Shown here: positions 19,022 to 26,862 of the stretch, piece after piece
Position numbering within the stretch: the first letter of the stretch is position 1
How the letters are laid out: every line of letters begins with the position of its first letter
NCBI RefSeq assembly: GCF_000023225.1
Contig: NC_013173.1
Coordinates: forward strand, 2,172,501-2,236,500
Reading direction: 5' to 3'
From: Desulfomicrobium baculatum DSM 4028
Lineage (GTDB): Bacteria > Desulfobacterota > Desulfovibrionia > Desulfovibrionales > Desulfomicrobiaceae
Length of the DNA: 64,000 nt
Translations under genes and position numbers: made by a program
The notes under the pieces: generated by a model
The model's database searches: none
The model's input: the letters and a program-made list of their open reading frames with translations, nothing else
What the model was told of the DNA's origin: nothing

Positions 19022-19079
19022 AGCGGAAGCACCGAGCCACTGAACCCGCCCTCAAACGACGGCGAGGCTGAAACGCAGA

Positions 19080-19877
19080 CTATCCGAGTCGTTTTGTTTC
19101 GGCCCGACCCACGCCCCGCCCGGCCCTGGCCACAAGCCACAGCCCGGCCAGAATGCACGGAACGCTCAGCCACTGTCCGACGGTCAGGAAAAAACCAGCT
19201 TCATAGGCGGCCTGAGGCATCTTGTAGAATTCAAGCACAAGACGGGCGGCAAACACCAGCACCAAAAAGCTTCCGGCGAGCAGGCCTTGGCGGCTGCGCA
19301 CGCCCTCCGCACGCCAGGCCGAAAAAAGAACCGCGAAGATCATAAGATAGGCCGCAGCCTCATAAAGCTGCACGGGATGACGCGGAAGATCGTCCACCCG
19401 CGCGAAAATCACGGCCCAGGGCACGATGGTCGGCATGCCCACGATTTCGGAGTTCATGAAATTGCCGATGCGGATGAACGCTCCGCCCAGGACGGCGGGC
19501 ACAGCAATGCGGTCCAGCAGCCACAAAAAAGGATAGCTTCTGGTCCGAGCAAAGGCCCAGACCGCGACAAGAATCCCGGCCACCCCGCCGTGGCTGGCCA
19601 GCCCTCCCTCCCAAATCTTCAAGATATCAAGAGGATTGGCCAAATAATAGGCAGGATCATAGAGCAGACAGTGTCCAAGCCTGGCCCCGACTAGAGCGCC
19701 GATGACCACGAATCCAAGCAGGGAGTCCAGGTCATTCTTATCCCGCCCTTCCCGCACGAACATGCGGCCCATGATCTGCAATCCGGCAATGAAGGCGGCG
19801 GCGAAAAACAGTCCGTACCAGTGGATGGACAGGGGGCCGAGGGACACGGCGATGGGGTCGGCGTTCCAAAAAAACAT
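19080..19877 (-). CDS. lgt: Prolipoprotein diacylglyceryl transferase
   Basis: Inner-membrane enzyme that transfers diacylglycerol from phosphatidylglycerol to the lipobox Cys of prolipoproteins. The protein has 265 residues and about seven membrane segments. Diagnostic motifs are HWYGLFFAAAF, GARLGHCLLYDP, IWEGGLASHGG, the Lgt signature IRIGNFMNSEIVG and HPVQLYEA near the end. ATG 19877 follows AGGA. It converges with the RelA-like gene and lies downstream of, but 200 bases away from, the GGDEF gene. The lipoproteins in this window (15949, 29743, 34533, 59382) would be its substrates. Confidence 0.95.
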   Translation of the reverse strand: MFFWNADPIAVSLGPLSIHWYGLFFAAAFIAGLQIMGRMFVREGRDKNDLDSLLGFVVIGALVGARLGHCLLYDPAYYLANPLDILKIWEGGLASHGGVAGILVAVWAFARTRSYPFLWLLDRIAVPAVLGGAFIRIGNFMNSEIVGMPTIVPWAVIFARVDDLPRHPVQLYEAAAYLMIFAVLFSAWRAEGVRSRQGLLAGSFLVLVFAARLVLEFYKMPQAAYEAGFFLTVGQWLSVPCILAGLWLVARAGRGVGRAETKRLG

Positions 19878-20080
19878 GTATTTAATCCTAAATTTTGATT
19901 TATTTGAAAAACGACCGCAATCTGTGCCTCCTTGAATTGGAGGCTCATTATCTCAAAATTACAAATTTCTGGATAGATGCAGACCGATGAACGCTTACGA
20001 AAAACGTGACGTCCATAAACATCCTTGGTGTTATCCGCATGCAAGCCGCGCCTTAGACTTTGGCGCGAAGAAAATTGATG

Positions 20081-21298
20081 CTAGCGGAGCGCACAACATT
20101 CCAGACGATCGCGACCGCTGTTCTTGGCGATATACAGCAGGCGGTCAGCCTCCTTATACATCGTGTCGAAAACATTGGAAAACGAATTGTCCACCAGCCC
20201 CATGCTGACGGTCACGGCGAGATTCCCGCGGGTAAACCTGTGCTGGCGGATGGCCTCCAACAGCCGCTGCGCTATGACCTTGGCCTGATCCTGGGCAACG
20301 GGGAAAAGAATGCCAAACTCCTCGCCTCCGAAGCGGCCAAAAATCTCCTCCCGCCGGAGCAGCTGCTGGATCAGACGCACAAGCTCAATCAGCACCTCAT
20401 CACCAATGTCATGGCCATAGGTGTCATTGATCTCCTTGAAATGATCTATGTCGAAAAGCATGAAGGACGCAAACTCGTGCGCAGGGCTGAGGAGCATCTC
20501 TTGAGCGAATTGGACAAAAGTGTTGCGATTGAAAATTCCGGTCAGACCATCGATTTGAGATTTCTTCGTCAACACCTCCTTCTCCTGCACATGTGCGGTG
20601 ATGTCGATGAAGACAATGATGTGGCTGTTCTCGGTGACGGGGACAATCTCCCTTTCGACGATTGTCACGTGACCATCGCGATTGCGAAAACGAACGAGCT
20701 TTTTTGTTCCCTCCGTCTTGCATTTCTCAAAACAGTCCAAAAAGATCGTCACGTTGCGACCCACAACGTTTTCCTGCTTTTCGTTGAGCATTCTCAGAAA
20801 AGACTGGTTGACTCGATTGATCACCCCGTCGACCACAAACAGAAGCCCCGCACGAACCTTCTCGAAGATGATCTCAAGTTCCCGATAACGGTTCCTGATC
20901 TCTTCACGGGCATTAACTTCTTCCGTTATATCGTCGAATGACCACAGCACAAATTGCTGAACGTCAGTCGCGATGGGCACGCCCGTCAGCTTAACCCAGA
21001 AAAGCGCGCCGTCCTTTTTCCTGTAAAGCAGGTCGCGGCTTTGCAAGGATCCGTCGCGTGTTCGCTCGAAGCATTGCTTGTAGCTCTCAAAATGTTCCAG
21101 GGATGGAGTCAACATGGCTGTGGACTGGCCGAGGATCTCTTCCCGCGAATACTCGAACAAATCGCAAAAACGAATGTTCGCCTTGACCATGATGCGTTGA
21201 CTGTCCACGATCACCATGGGAGTGATGCTGCGCTCGAAAAGAATATCCCCGGTGAGCATGGAGTCATACGTCGCGAGCACTTCTTTTCCTAACGTCAT
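20081..21298 (-). CDS. PAS-GGDEF diguanylate cyclase
   Basis: A 405-residue cytoplasmic signalling enzyme making cyclic-di-GMP. PAS domain 1 covers about residues 20-130 (SITPMVIVDSQRIMVKANIR), PAS domain 2 about 140-250, and the GGDEF domain about 260-405, with DGLTGIFNRNTF, FDIDHFKEINDTYGHDIGDE and the active loop GRFGGEEF. The GGEEF form is catalytically competent in known enzymes. The inhibitory I-site RxxD, five residues upstream, reads RREE, so product inhibition may be weakened. ATG 21298 is only 1 nt beyond the stop of the TauE gene, which makes it the third gene of a rhodanese-TauE-GGDEF operon. A longer upstream frame is rejected because it overlaps TauE. Confidence 0.88.
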   Translation of the reverse strand: MTLGKEVLATYDSMLTGDILFERSITPMVIVDSQRIMVKANIRFCDLFEYSREEILGQSTAMLTPSLEHFESYKQCFERTRDGSLQSRDLLYRKKDGALFWVKLTGVPIATDVQQFVLWSFDDITEEVNAREEIRNRYRELEIIFEKVRAGLLFVVDGVINRVNQSFLRMLNEKQENVVGRNVTIFLDCFEKCKTEGTKKLVRFRNRDGHVTIVEREIVPVTENSHIIVFIDITAHVQEKEVLTKKSQIDGLTGIFNRNTFVQFAQEMLLSPAHEFASFMLFDIDHFKEINDTYGHDIGDEVLIELVRLIQQLLRREEIFGRFGGEEFGILFPVAQDQAKVIAQRLLEAIRQHRFTRGNLAVTVSMGLVDNSFSNVFDTMYKEADRLLYIAKNSGRDRLECCALR

Positions 21299-21299
21299 G

Positions 21300-22043
21300 T
21301 TATACCGCCAGAATGTCGTAAAGCATTTTGAAGCCGACCAAACATAAAACAAGGCACAGCACATTTTTGATATCGGTGTTCTTGAGTTTCGCGTGCATGA
21401 TCCGGTTGCCAACAAATCCGCCCAACATACTTGCAATAGTCGTCACGCCAATGAGCGTCCAGTCGATCGTGATGAATCCGGCGTAACTCAGAAAAGCGGA
21501 CAGCGTCGAAAAAGGGATCATGAAGCTGGCGTTGATGGCAATTTGCATGGGTGAAAACCCCATGGCGAACAGAACCGGAACAATGAGCGCGCCGCCGCCG
21601 ATGCCCAGAAGACCGGCCAGAAAGCCGACACCGAGACCAAGCGAGAAAATGGCCCATTTGCACTTCACTGTTTCCTCGTGCGGTGTGCGACCTTTGAAAA
21701 AGATCTTTGCCGAAGAAAAAAACAAAAAGATCACGAAAGCCAGCTTGATGTACTCCACATTCCAGATGCTGGCGCAGTAGGTTCCGATCGGAGCGCAGCA
21801 TACCGACGCGATGAGAAATGGCGTGATGGTGGAGAAATCGAGCAGTTGTCGCCGCCAATTCAAGAAACTGGCGGTCGAGGTCGTCGTGGTGTTGATGAAC
21901 AAGCCGACGGCCTTGGCCAGATTAAAATCAACACCGAGGAATCCCAGAATCGGAATGAGCACGACAGAGGACCCCATTCCGCCTGTCGCGAAAAGAGCCG
22001 AGAAGAACAGCGTGGCGAAAAAACTGGCGATGTAGAGGATCAT
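21300..22043 (-). CDS. TauE/SafE-family sulfite/organosulfur exporter-like permease
   Basis: A 247-residue, eight-helix membrane protein with the family's duplicated glycine-rich motifs (GGMGSSVVLIPILGFLGVDF in the first half, GFLAGLLGIGGGALIVPVLF in the second). TauE/SafE proteins export sulfite, sulfoacetate or related anions. ATG 22043 overlaps the end of the rhodanese gene by 4 nt and the stop is 1 nt before the diguanylate cyclase start. Pairing with a rhodanese points to sulfur-oxyanion handling. The exact substrate is not deducible. Confidence 0.85.
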   Translation of the reverse strand: MILYIASFFATLFFSALFATGGMGSSVVLIPILGFLGVDFNLAKAVGLFINTTTTSTASFLNWRRQLLDFSTITPFLIASVCCAPIGTYCASIWNVEYIKLAFVIFLFFSSAKIFFKGRTPHEETVKCKWAIFSLGLGVGFLAGLLGIGGGALIVPVLFAMGFSPMQIAINASFMIPFSTLSAFLSYAGFITIDWTLIGVTTIASMLGGFVGNRIMHAKLKNTDIKNVLCLVLCLVGFKMLYDILAV

Positions 22044-22411
22044 GCACGATCAAGCTTGAGATCATTGGCCGCGCCGCCCCGCAATCTGTCTGCCAGCGCG
22101 AGCAGTCCGCCAACAAGAATCTTGGCCGTGAATCCCTGCTGGAGAAGAAACTGGCAAGCGATATTGGACCGGATATCAAGCGGACAGGCACAGACAATCG
22201 TTTTGTCCCTGGGCAATTCCGCCAAGCGGTCGGGAAGTTCATTCAGGGGTATCGCAACGGCGAACGACATGCCCCACAAGCGTGTCTCAAAAGGAAAGCG
22301 GATATCCAGAAGAACGGTTTCCCCTCCGTTGAACAGGGTCACAAACTGATCAGCCGAAATGAGGCTTGTGCCGATATCTTTCATGGTCATGCTGCGCAGA
22401 AAATCTTCCAT
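22040..22411 (-). CDS. Rhodanese-like sulfurtransferase
   Basis: A single-domain rhodanese of about 123 residues. The active-site loop CACPLDIRS contains the catalytic Cys six residues before the Ser (C-P-L-D-I-R-S) with the conserved Arg, and LLDIRFPFETRLWGM matches the CDC25/rhodanese Asp-Arg motif. Later AKILVGGLLAL is the typical GG-x-x-x-W region. It probably carries persulfide sulfur in the cytoplasm. ATG 22411 follows TAGGAGA by 5 nt; upstream in-frame Met codons lack a site. First gene of the rhodanese-TauE-GGDEF operon. Confidence 0.85.
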   Translation of the reverse strand: MEDFLRSMTMKDIGTSLISADQFVTLFNGGETVLLDIRFPFETRLWGMSFAVAIPLNELPDRLAELPRDKTIVCACPLDIRSNIACQFLLQQGFTAKILVGGLLALADRLRGGAANDLKLDRA

Positions 22412-22710
22412 GACGTCTCCTATTTTATCGAATAAAATTTGAATCTGACACGAAAAATCCATGAATCCACAACTATTTGTTATTATGGACAGATTCGCCT
22501 TCGCTTCATGCACAGTTGCAACGTTTCAGACTCCCGGCGTCAACGGTCGCTAACGACAAACCCAATCTTCCAATAATTTCAAGCTATTAAATAAAGACGT
22601 TATCGAACCAGGCCCTCTCGGCCATCCATGCTCATCGTACAGTCTAAATGAGTTTAGGGGAACCTCCGCACGCACAGACACTGGAACTACTTTCGGACAT
22701 TTCGACTCTC

Positions 22711-22944
22711 CTATTTGGCAAGAATTTTCTTCAGTTCATCCACCGTCGGCACCTTGCCAACCAGCTTGACCTCTCCATCCACGACCAATCCCGGAGTCAT
22801 CATCACGCCGTAGGCCATGATCTTGTTCACATCCGTGACCTTTTCAATTTCATAAGCCAAACCCAAGGCGTCTGCCGCCGTCTTGACGGCCTCCGTCAAT
22901 TTCACACACTTGGGGCACCCGGTGCCCAGGATCTGAATCTTCAT
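22711..22944 (-). CDS. Small thioredoxin-fold protein (redox-active disulfide protein 2 type)
   Basis: A 77-residue glutaredoxin-like protein: IQILGTGCPKCVKLTEAVKT carries the CPKC active site directly after strand 1, and the cis-Pro is in GVMMTPGLVVDGEV. The family is often encoded next to YraQ/ArsP-type permeases and ArsR regulators, and may supply electrons or transfer thiol-bound metalloid. It lies 30 bp downstream of the permease gene in the same orientation, so the order of transcription is ArsR, permease, this gene. Confidence 0.88.
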   Translation of the reverse strand: MKIQILGTGCPKCVKLTEAVKTAADALGLAYEIEKVTDVNKIMAYGVMMTPGLVVDGEVKLVGKVPTVDELKKILAK

Positions 22945-22974
22945 ATTTCCTCCACATTACGTTCAATGATCAAC

Positions 22975-24276
22975 TCAACCCCAGATTGATCCGTAAAAAA
23001 TACCCGAAAACGTGGCCATGATGATGACCAGGCTGACGAAGACCACGGTCTTCTTGAGGCCCATGATGCTATTGATGACCAGCATATTCGGCAGGCTCAG
23101 CGCAGGACCGGCCAGGAGCAGGGCCAGGGCCGGGCCCTTGCCCATGCCGGAACCGATGAGCCCTTGCAGGATGGGCACCTCGGTCAGGGTGGCGAAGTAC
23201 ATGAAGGCACCGGCGAAGGAGGCGAAGAAGTTGGCCATGAATGAATTGCCGCCCACAGCCCCGGCTACCCATTCCGAGGGGATGAGGCCTTCGTTGCCCA
23301 CGCGGCCCAGCAGCGCCCCGGCGACGAGCACGCCGAAGAGTAGAAGCGGCAGGATCTGCTTGGCAAAACCCCAGGATGACGAAAACCAATCCCCGACCTC
23401 TCCGTCATCTGTGCTGGTGAAGGCGGACAGGCCGATGACGCCGGCCGTGAAGGCCAGCAGTGGCTGCTGCGGAAAAACAAGCGCAAGCAGAACGACGGGA
23501 ACGGCCGCAACGCCGACCTTCCAAACCTTTACGCCAAACCAGGTCACGAGCATAGCGCCCAGAGCCACGGAAAAGGCCGAAGTCAGCATCCACTTGGCAT
23601 TATAGATGGCAGCCCACAGCCCGGTATCGGCCTGCGGAGCGCCCCAGTTGGCAAAAACCAGGATGGCTACCATGGAAGCGAAATAGAGGGCGTTCTGCCA
23701 CAGGGGGCGTTTCACTTCCTCTTCCAACATGGCCATCTGCATGACCTGCCGCTCGGCCTCCTCTTTGCGGAAGAAAAAGTGCATCAAAAGGCCGATGACC
23801 ACGCTGAACAGGATGGCTCCCACGGCGCGGGCGATGCCCATTTCTGGCCCGAGGATGCGGGCCGTCATGACAATGGCCAGCACGTTGATGGCCGGACCGG
23901 AATAGAGAAACGCGCAAGCCGGGCCAAGGCCCGCGCCCATGCGGTAGATGCCGGCGAAGAGCGGCAGCACTGTGCAGGAGCATACGGCCAAGATGGTGCC
24001 CGAGACGGCGGCCACGCCGTAGGCCAGAACCTTGTTGGCCTTGGCTCCCAGGTACTTCATCACCGCCCCCTGGCTGACAAAGACCGAAATGGCCCCGGCG
24101 ATGAAGAAGGCCGGGATCAGACACAAAAGAACGTGCTCTCTTGCGTACCATTTGACGAGATGAAACGCTTCGAGGATGGCGTTGTCAAAACGCGGCAAAC
24201 CGACGGGCAGATAAAAACAGGCCAGGAATACGACGACGATCAAGCCCAACGGCTTCCACTCTTCTTTCCAGTTCAT
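22975..24276 (-). CDS. Permease of the DUF318/YraQ (ArsP-like) family
   Basis: A 433-residue, about ten-helix membrane protein. Family hallmarks are CSCTVLPLFAGIYRMGAGLG with the CSC motif in a membrane segment, GPAINVLAIVMTARILGPEM, and the second-half repeat GPALSLPNMLVINSIMGLKK. Members include ArsP, which exports trivalent organoarsenicals. The operon with ArsR and a CPKC thioredoxin-like protein suggests metalloid or thiol-conjugate export. The substrate (inorganic or methylated arsenic, or another soft metal) is inference. The gap to the upstream ArsR gene is only 9 bp. Confidence 0.87.
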   Translation of the reverse strand: MNWKEEWKPLGLIVVVFLACFYLPVGLPRFDNAILEAFHLVKWYAREHVLLCLIPAFFIAGAISVFVSQGAVMKYLGAKANKVLAYGVAAVSGTILAVCSCTVLPLFAGIYRMGAGLGPACAFLYSGPAINVLAIVMTARILGPEMGIARAVGAILFSVVIGLLMHFFFRKEEAERQVMQMAMLEEEVKRPLWQNALYFASMVAILVFANWGAPQADTGLWAAIYNAKWMLTSAFSVALGAMLVTWFGVKVWKVGVAAVPVVLLALVFPQQPLLAFTAGVIGLSAFTSTDDGEVGDWFSSSWGFAKQILPLLLFGVLVAGALLGRVGNEGLIPSEWVAGAVGGNSFMANFFASFAGAFMYFATLTEVPILQGLIGSGMGKGPALALLLAGPALSLPNMLVINSIMGLKKTVVFVSLVIIMATFSGIFYGSIWG

Positions 24277-24285
24277 GACAAACCC

Positions 24286-24630
24286 CTACTTGATTTGCGG
24301 CCGGTCCGAGAGGCCGGTCATTGAAAGATGTTCCCGGGTGCGTGCGGACAACACGGCCTCCACGCAATGCATGAAATTCAAAACGCACGGGACCTTGAGG
24401 CTATAGTAGACCTGCTTGCCTCTTTTGTCGTCCTGCACGATACCTGCCTGCTTGAGTACGGTAAGGTGCTTGGACACGGTGGAAAAATCCGCGTCGATGA
24501 GCTCGGCAAACTCGCACACGCATTTTTCACCGGCTTCAAGCTGCTCCACCATCCACAGCCTGGTCGGATGAGCCAAGGCTTTGAGGACCGCGGACTTGGC
24601 CTCATAAAATTTCTTGTCTTCAGTTTTCAT
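24286..24630 (-). CDS. ArsR-family repressor (metalloid-responsive type)
   Basis: A 114-residue winged-helix repressor. The recognition helix is DADFSTVSKHLTVLKQAGIV, followed by the wing DKRGKQVYYSLK. A Cys pair GEKCVCEF is equivalent to the ELCVCDL arsenite site of classical ArsR, and two further cysteines in VPCVLNFMHC near the C-terminus may complete a thiolate site. ATG 24630 is chosen because AAGGAG (24636-24641 on the complement) precedes it. The palindrome at 24641-24656 overlaps that ribosome-binding site, consistent with autoregulation. It leads the permease/thioredoxin operon and is divergent from a second ArsR gene. Confidence 0.88.
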   Translation of the reverse strand: MKTEDKKFYEAKSAVLKALAHPTRLWMVEQLEAGEKCVCEFAELIDADFSTVSKHLTVLKQAGIVQDDKRGKQVYYSLKVPCVLNFMHCVEAVLSARTREHLSMTGLSDRPQIK

Positions 24631-24640
24631 CTTCGCTCCT

Positions 24641-24656
24641 TCATTTGCACAAATGA
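24641..24656. promoter_or_regulatory. Palindromic operator candidate for the leftward ars operon
   Basis: TCATTTG-ca-CAAATGA is a perfect inverted repeat with 7-bp arms immediately upstream of, and touching, the ribosome-binding site of the leftward ArsR gene. Binding by one of the two adjacent ArsR proteins is inferred. Confidence 0.6.
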
Positions 24657-24750
24657 CCAAATAAGCAAGCTTGTCAGTCTCGTCAATGGCGGAAACATGA
24701 TTTGGGGTAATTTTCACTTTCCATTCCTGACGAAATCTCACGGAAAAGAA

Positions 24751-24783
24751 TTGACGCGGGAAACGCTTGGCAATATTGCCAAG
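24751..24783 (+). promoter_or_regulatory. Promoter and 18-bp perfect palindrome upstream of the rightward arsR gene
   Basis: TTGACG at 24751-24756 is a plausible -35 element. The following CTTGGCAATATTGCCAAG (24766-24783) is a perfect 18-bp palindrome that would cover the -10 region. It lies 20 bp before the rightward ArsR start. Operator function is inferred from position and symmetry. Confidence 0.65.
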
Positions 24784-24802
24784 TGAAAATCAGAGGACAA
24801 CC

Positions 24803-25123
24803 ATGCTCATGCATTTTCGCCCCACCAGGGAAGACTTCGAGGCCCGTGCCCGGGTCATGAAGGCCCTGGCCCATCCGACCCGGCTCATGATGATCGAGGA
24901 GCTTTCGCGCGGCGAACGCTGCGTCCGCGACCTGCGTGATCTTGCGGACTGCGACCTGTCCACGGTTTCCAAGCATCTCTCGCTCTTGAAGGACGCGGGC
25001 ATAGTGGAAGACGAAAAGCGTGGCAAGCAGGTCTACTATCGCCTGCGCGTTCCCTGTGTGCTGAATTTCTTTCACTGTCTGGACTCGGTGCTCACGGCCC
25101 GGGACAGGCTGACAGGCCTTTGA
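24803..25123 (+). CDS. ArsR-family repressor, second copy
   Basis: About 106 residues and clearly paralogous to the divergent ArsR: ALAHPTRLMMIEELSRGERC, recognition helix CDLSTVSKHLSLLKDAGIV, wing DEKRGKQVYYRLRVPCVLNF. In place of the CVC pair it has RCVRDLRDLADCDLS, so the first ligand pair has changed, while the C-terminal VPCVLNFFHC is retained. This suggests that the two repressors sense different ligands or use different coordination. ATG 24803 follows AGAGGA; upstream in-frame TTG 24767 lies inside the palindrome and is unlikely. Confidence 0.88.
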   Translation: MLMHFRPTREDFEARARVMKALAHPTRLMMIEELSRGERCVRDLRDLADCDLSTVSKHLSLLKDAGIVEDEKRGKQVYYRLRVPCVLNFFHCLDSVLTARDRLTGL

Positions 25124-25322
25124 AAAACGGCGATCTGCCGCGTCAGCGAAGAAATCCAGACCGCTTATGTATTCGCAATACACCGCACGTCCTGAATTTT
25201 TTCGCTTCCTTGCATCTCACCATTTTTGAAAGGCCTGTGAATTTGAATTGTTATGTCAGTCATGTGTACACTGATTCTTGGCCGCAAGGCCAATCAAAAC
25301 TTCAACCGTTTACGGAGCTGTC

Positions 25323-25559
25323 ATGAAAAAAGTTCACGTCATGGGTCCTGGCTGCCCCAAGTGCACCGAAACCTTCAAGATCGTCGAAGCGGCCATTGCC
25401 GAAACCGGCGTTGAGGCCACTCTCGAAAAAGTCACCGACTTCACCGAGATTTCAAAATTCGGCGTGTTCACCACTCCGGCCGTGGCCGTGGACGGGACGG
25501 TCAAGGTCATGGGCAAGGTGCCCAAGAAGGCCGACGTGGTGGCCTGGCTGACCGCATAA
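25323..25559 (+). CDS. Small thioredoxin-fold protein, second copy
   Basis: A 78-residue paralog of the 22711-22944 protein: VHVMGPGCPKCTETFKIVEA carries CPKC and GVFTTPAVAVDGTV carries the cis-Pro. It is cytoplasmic. It follows the second ArsR gene after a 200-bp gap and precedes the periplasmic thioredoxin and CcdA. It is a probable electron donor for ArsC or for CcdA-mediated transfer. ATG 25323 is chosen as the family start; the preceding in-frame extension is not conserved-looking. Confidence 0.87.
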   Translation: MKKVHVMGPGCPKCTETFKIVEAAIAETGVEATLEKVTDFTEISKFGVFTTPAVAVDGTVKVMGKVPKKADVVAWLTA

Positions 25560-25658
25560 TACGCTCCTGCCCCGATCCTGTCTTGCGAACCGCTTCGGGG
25601 CAGGATGCGCCGACATCAACTACCGGCTTGCCTATCCATCCCTTGCACCGAGGTTTGC

Positions 25659-26045
25659 ATGAAAATTCTTCGCCTTCTCCTTGCTCTCATTTTTCTGGCC
25701 GCAGCGTCTCCAGCCCTGGCCGCGCCGTCCCCACTCATCTCCGGCGACCCGCAGGAAGTTCCCATCAAGGGCATGGTCACCATGGTCGACGTCGGCGCCA
25801 AGGCCTGCATACCCTGCAAGATGATGATTCCGGTCATCGAATCCTTGTCTGAAGAATACGAAGGCCGGGCCGCCATCGTCTTCATCGACGTCTGGAAAAA
25901 CCCGGACGAGACCCCGAAATTCGGTCTTCGCGCCATCCCGACCCAGATTTTCTACGACAAGGACGGCAATGAAGTCATGCGCCACGAGGGGTACTTTTCC
26001 AAAGAGGAGATCATCAAGGTGCTGACCAAGCTCGGGGTGGAATGA
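25659..26045 (+). CDS. Exported thioredoxin-like protein
   Basis: A 128-residue protein with a signal peptide (LLLALIFLAAASPALA, cleavage after ALA). The mature thioredoxin fold has the active site ACIPCKMMIPVIESL (CxxC) and the cis-Pro in LRAIPTQIFYDKDG. It is likely periplasmic and reduced by the adjacent CcdA-like protein, whose ATG overlaps its stop by 4 nt. Together they form a reductant relay from the cytoplasm to the periplasm. The substrate is unknown. Placement between ArsR and ACR3 suggests protection of, or electron supply to, periplasmic thiols under metalloid stress. Confidence 0.87.
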   Translation: MKILRLLLALIFLAAASPALAAPSPLISGDPQEVPIKGMVTMVDVGAKACIPCKMMIPVIESLSEEYEGRAAIVFIDVWKNPDETPKFGLRAIPTQIFYDKDGNEVMRHEGYFSKEEIIKVLTKLGVE

Positions 26046-26749
26046 TGGATCAATTCCTGATCCTTATCCATGAATGGATGGGGTCCGGCGTGGGTCTGGC
26101 GGCTCTGGGCTGTTTTTTGTGGGGCGTGGTCAGCGTGCTTTTCAGCCCCTGCCATCTGGCCTCCATCCCGCTCATCGTGGGCTACGTGGCCGGACAGGAC
26201 AGACTGGTCGAAGGACGTCAGGCCGCGCTCTACGCGGGCCTCTTCACCAGCGGGTTGTTTCTGACCATCGCCGCCATCGGCGTGATCTGCGCCCTGCTCG
26301 GCCGCATGCTCGGCGACGTGGGACCGTACTGGACCATCGCCGTGGGGCTGATCCTGCTGTGGGTGGCCATGGACATGCTCGGCGTGGCCACATGCTCCAT
26401 GGGCGGAAGTCTCATGGGCCGCTTTAAACTGCGCGGCATGGGCGGAGCCTTTGTGCTCGGTCTGGCCTACGGAGTCCTGTCCGGCTCCTGCACCTTCGGC
26501 TTCATCGCCCCCATCCTGGCCGTCATCACGGTGCAGGAAAAAATCGCGACCGGCATCCTGCTCATCATTCTCTTTGGCCTCGGGCACTGCATCCCCATCG
26601 TCATCGCCGGCAGTTCCACGGCCCTGGTGCGGCGCCTCCTAGACAATGCCTCCTGGCAGCGCGGCGGAACGGCCTTCCGTCGATTGGCCGGAATCCTCAT
26701 CGGCCTCATGGGCATCTATTTCATCGCCCGCCCCTTTCTGCCCGCCTGA
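26042..26749 (+). CDS. CcdA/DsbD-like thiol:disulfide transmembrane transporter
   Basis: A 235-residue, six-helix protein of the CcdA family. The two membrane cysteines that shuttle electrons are in VLFSPCHLASIPL (TM1) and LSGSCTFGFIAPI (TM4), in the symmetric positions known for CcdA. It is coupled by a 4-nt overlap to the exported thioredoxin. It should pass electrons from cytoplasmic thioredoxin (possibly the CPKC protein next door) to the periplasmic one. The ars context rather than a ccm locus is unusual. Confidence 0.87.
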   Translation: MMDQFLILIHEWMGSGVGLAALGCFLWGVVSVLFSPCHLASIPLIVGYVAGQDRLVEGRQAALYAGLFTSGLFLTIAAIGVICALLGRMLGDVGPYWTIAVGLILLWVAMDMLGVATCSMGGSLMGRFKLRGMGGAFVLGLAYGVLSGSCTFGFIAPILAVITVQEKIATGILLIILFGLGHCIPIVIAGSSTALVRRLLDNASWQRGGTAFRRLAGILIGLMGIYFIARPFLPA

Positions 26750-26796
26750 ATCATCTGCCCGCGAGTGCTCGGTTTCATAAACCTGAAGCCCTTGCA

Positions 26797-26825
26797 TTGA
26801 CATATCCACCTATGCGGATATATCA
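26797..26825 (+). promoter_or_regulatory. Promoter with inverted repeat upstream of ACR3
   Basis: TTGACA (26797-26802) and TATATC (26819-26824) at 16-bp spacing form a good sigma-70 promoter. The spacer and -10 contain ATATCC (26803-26808... arms) and GGATAT with an 8-bp centre, an imperfect palindrome consistent with an ArsR-type operator. It implies that acr3 has its own regulated promoter. Confidence 0.6.
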
Positions 26826-26862
26826 AGCAAACAAAGCCCACCCAAGAAGGAGCAAGCGCCAC

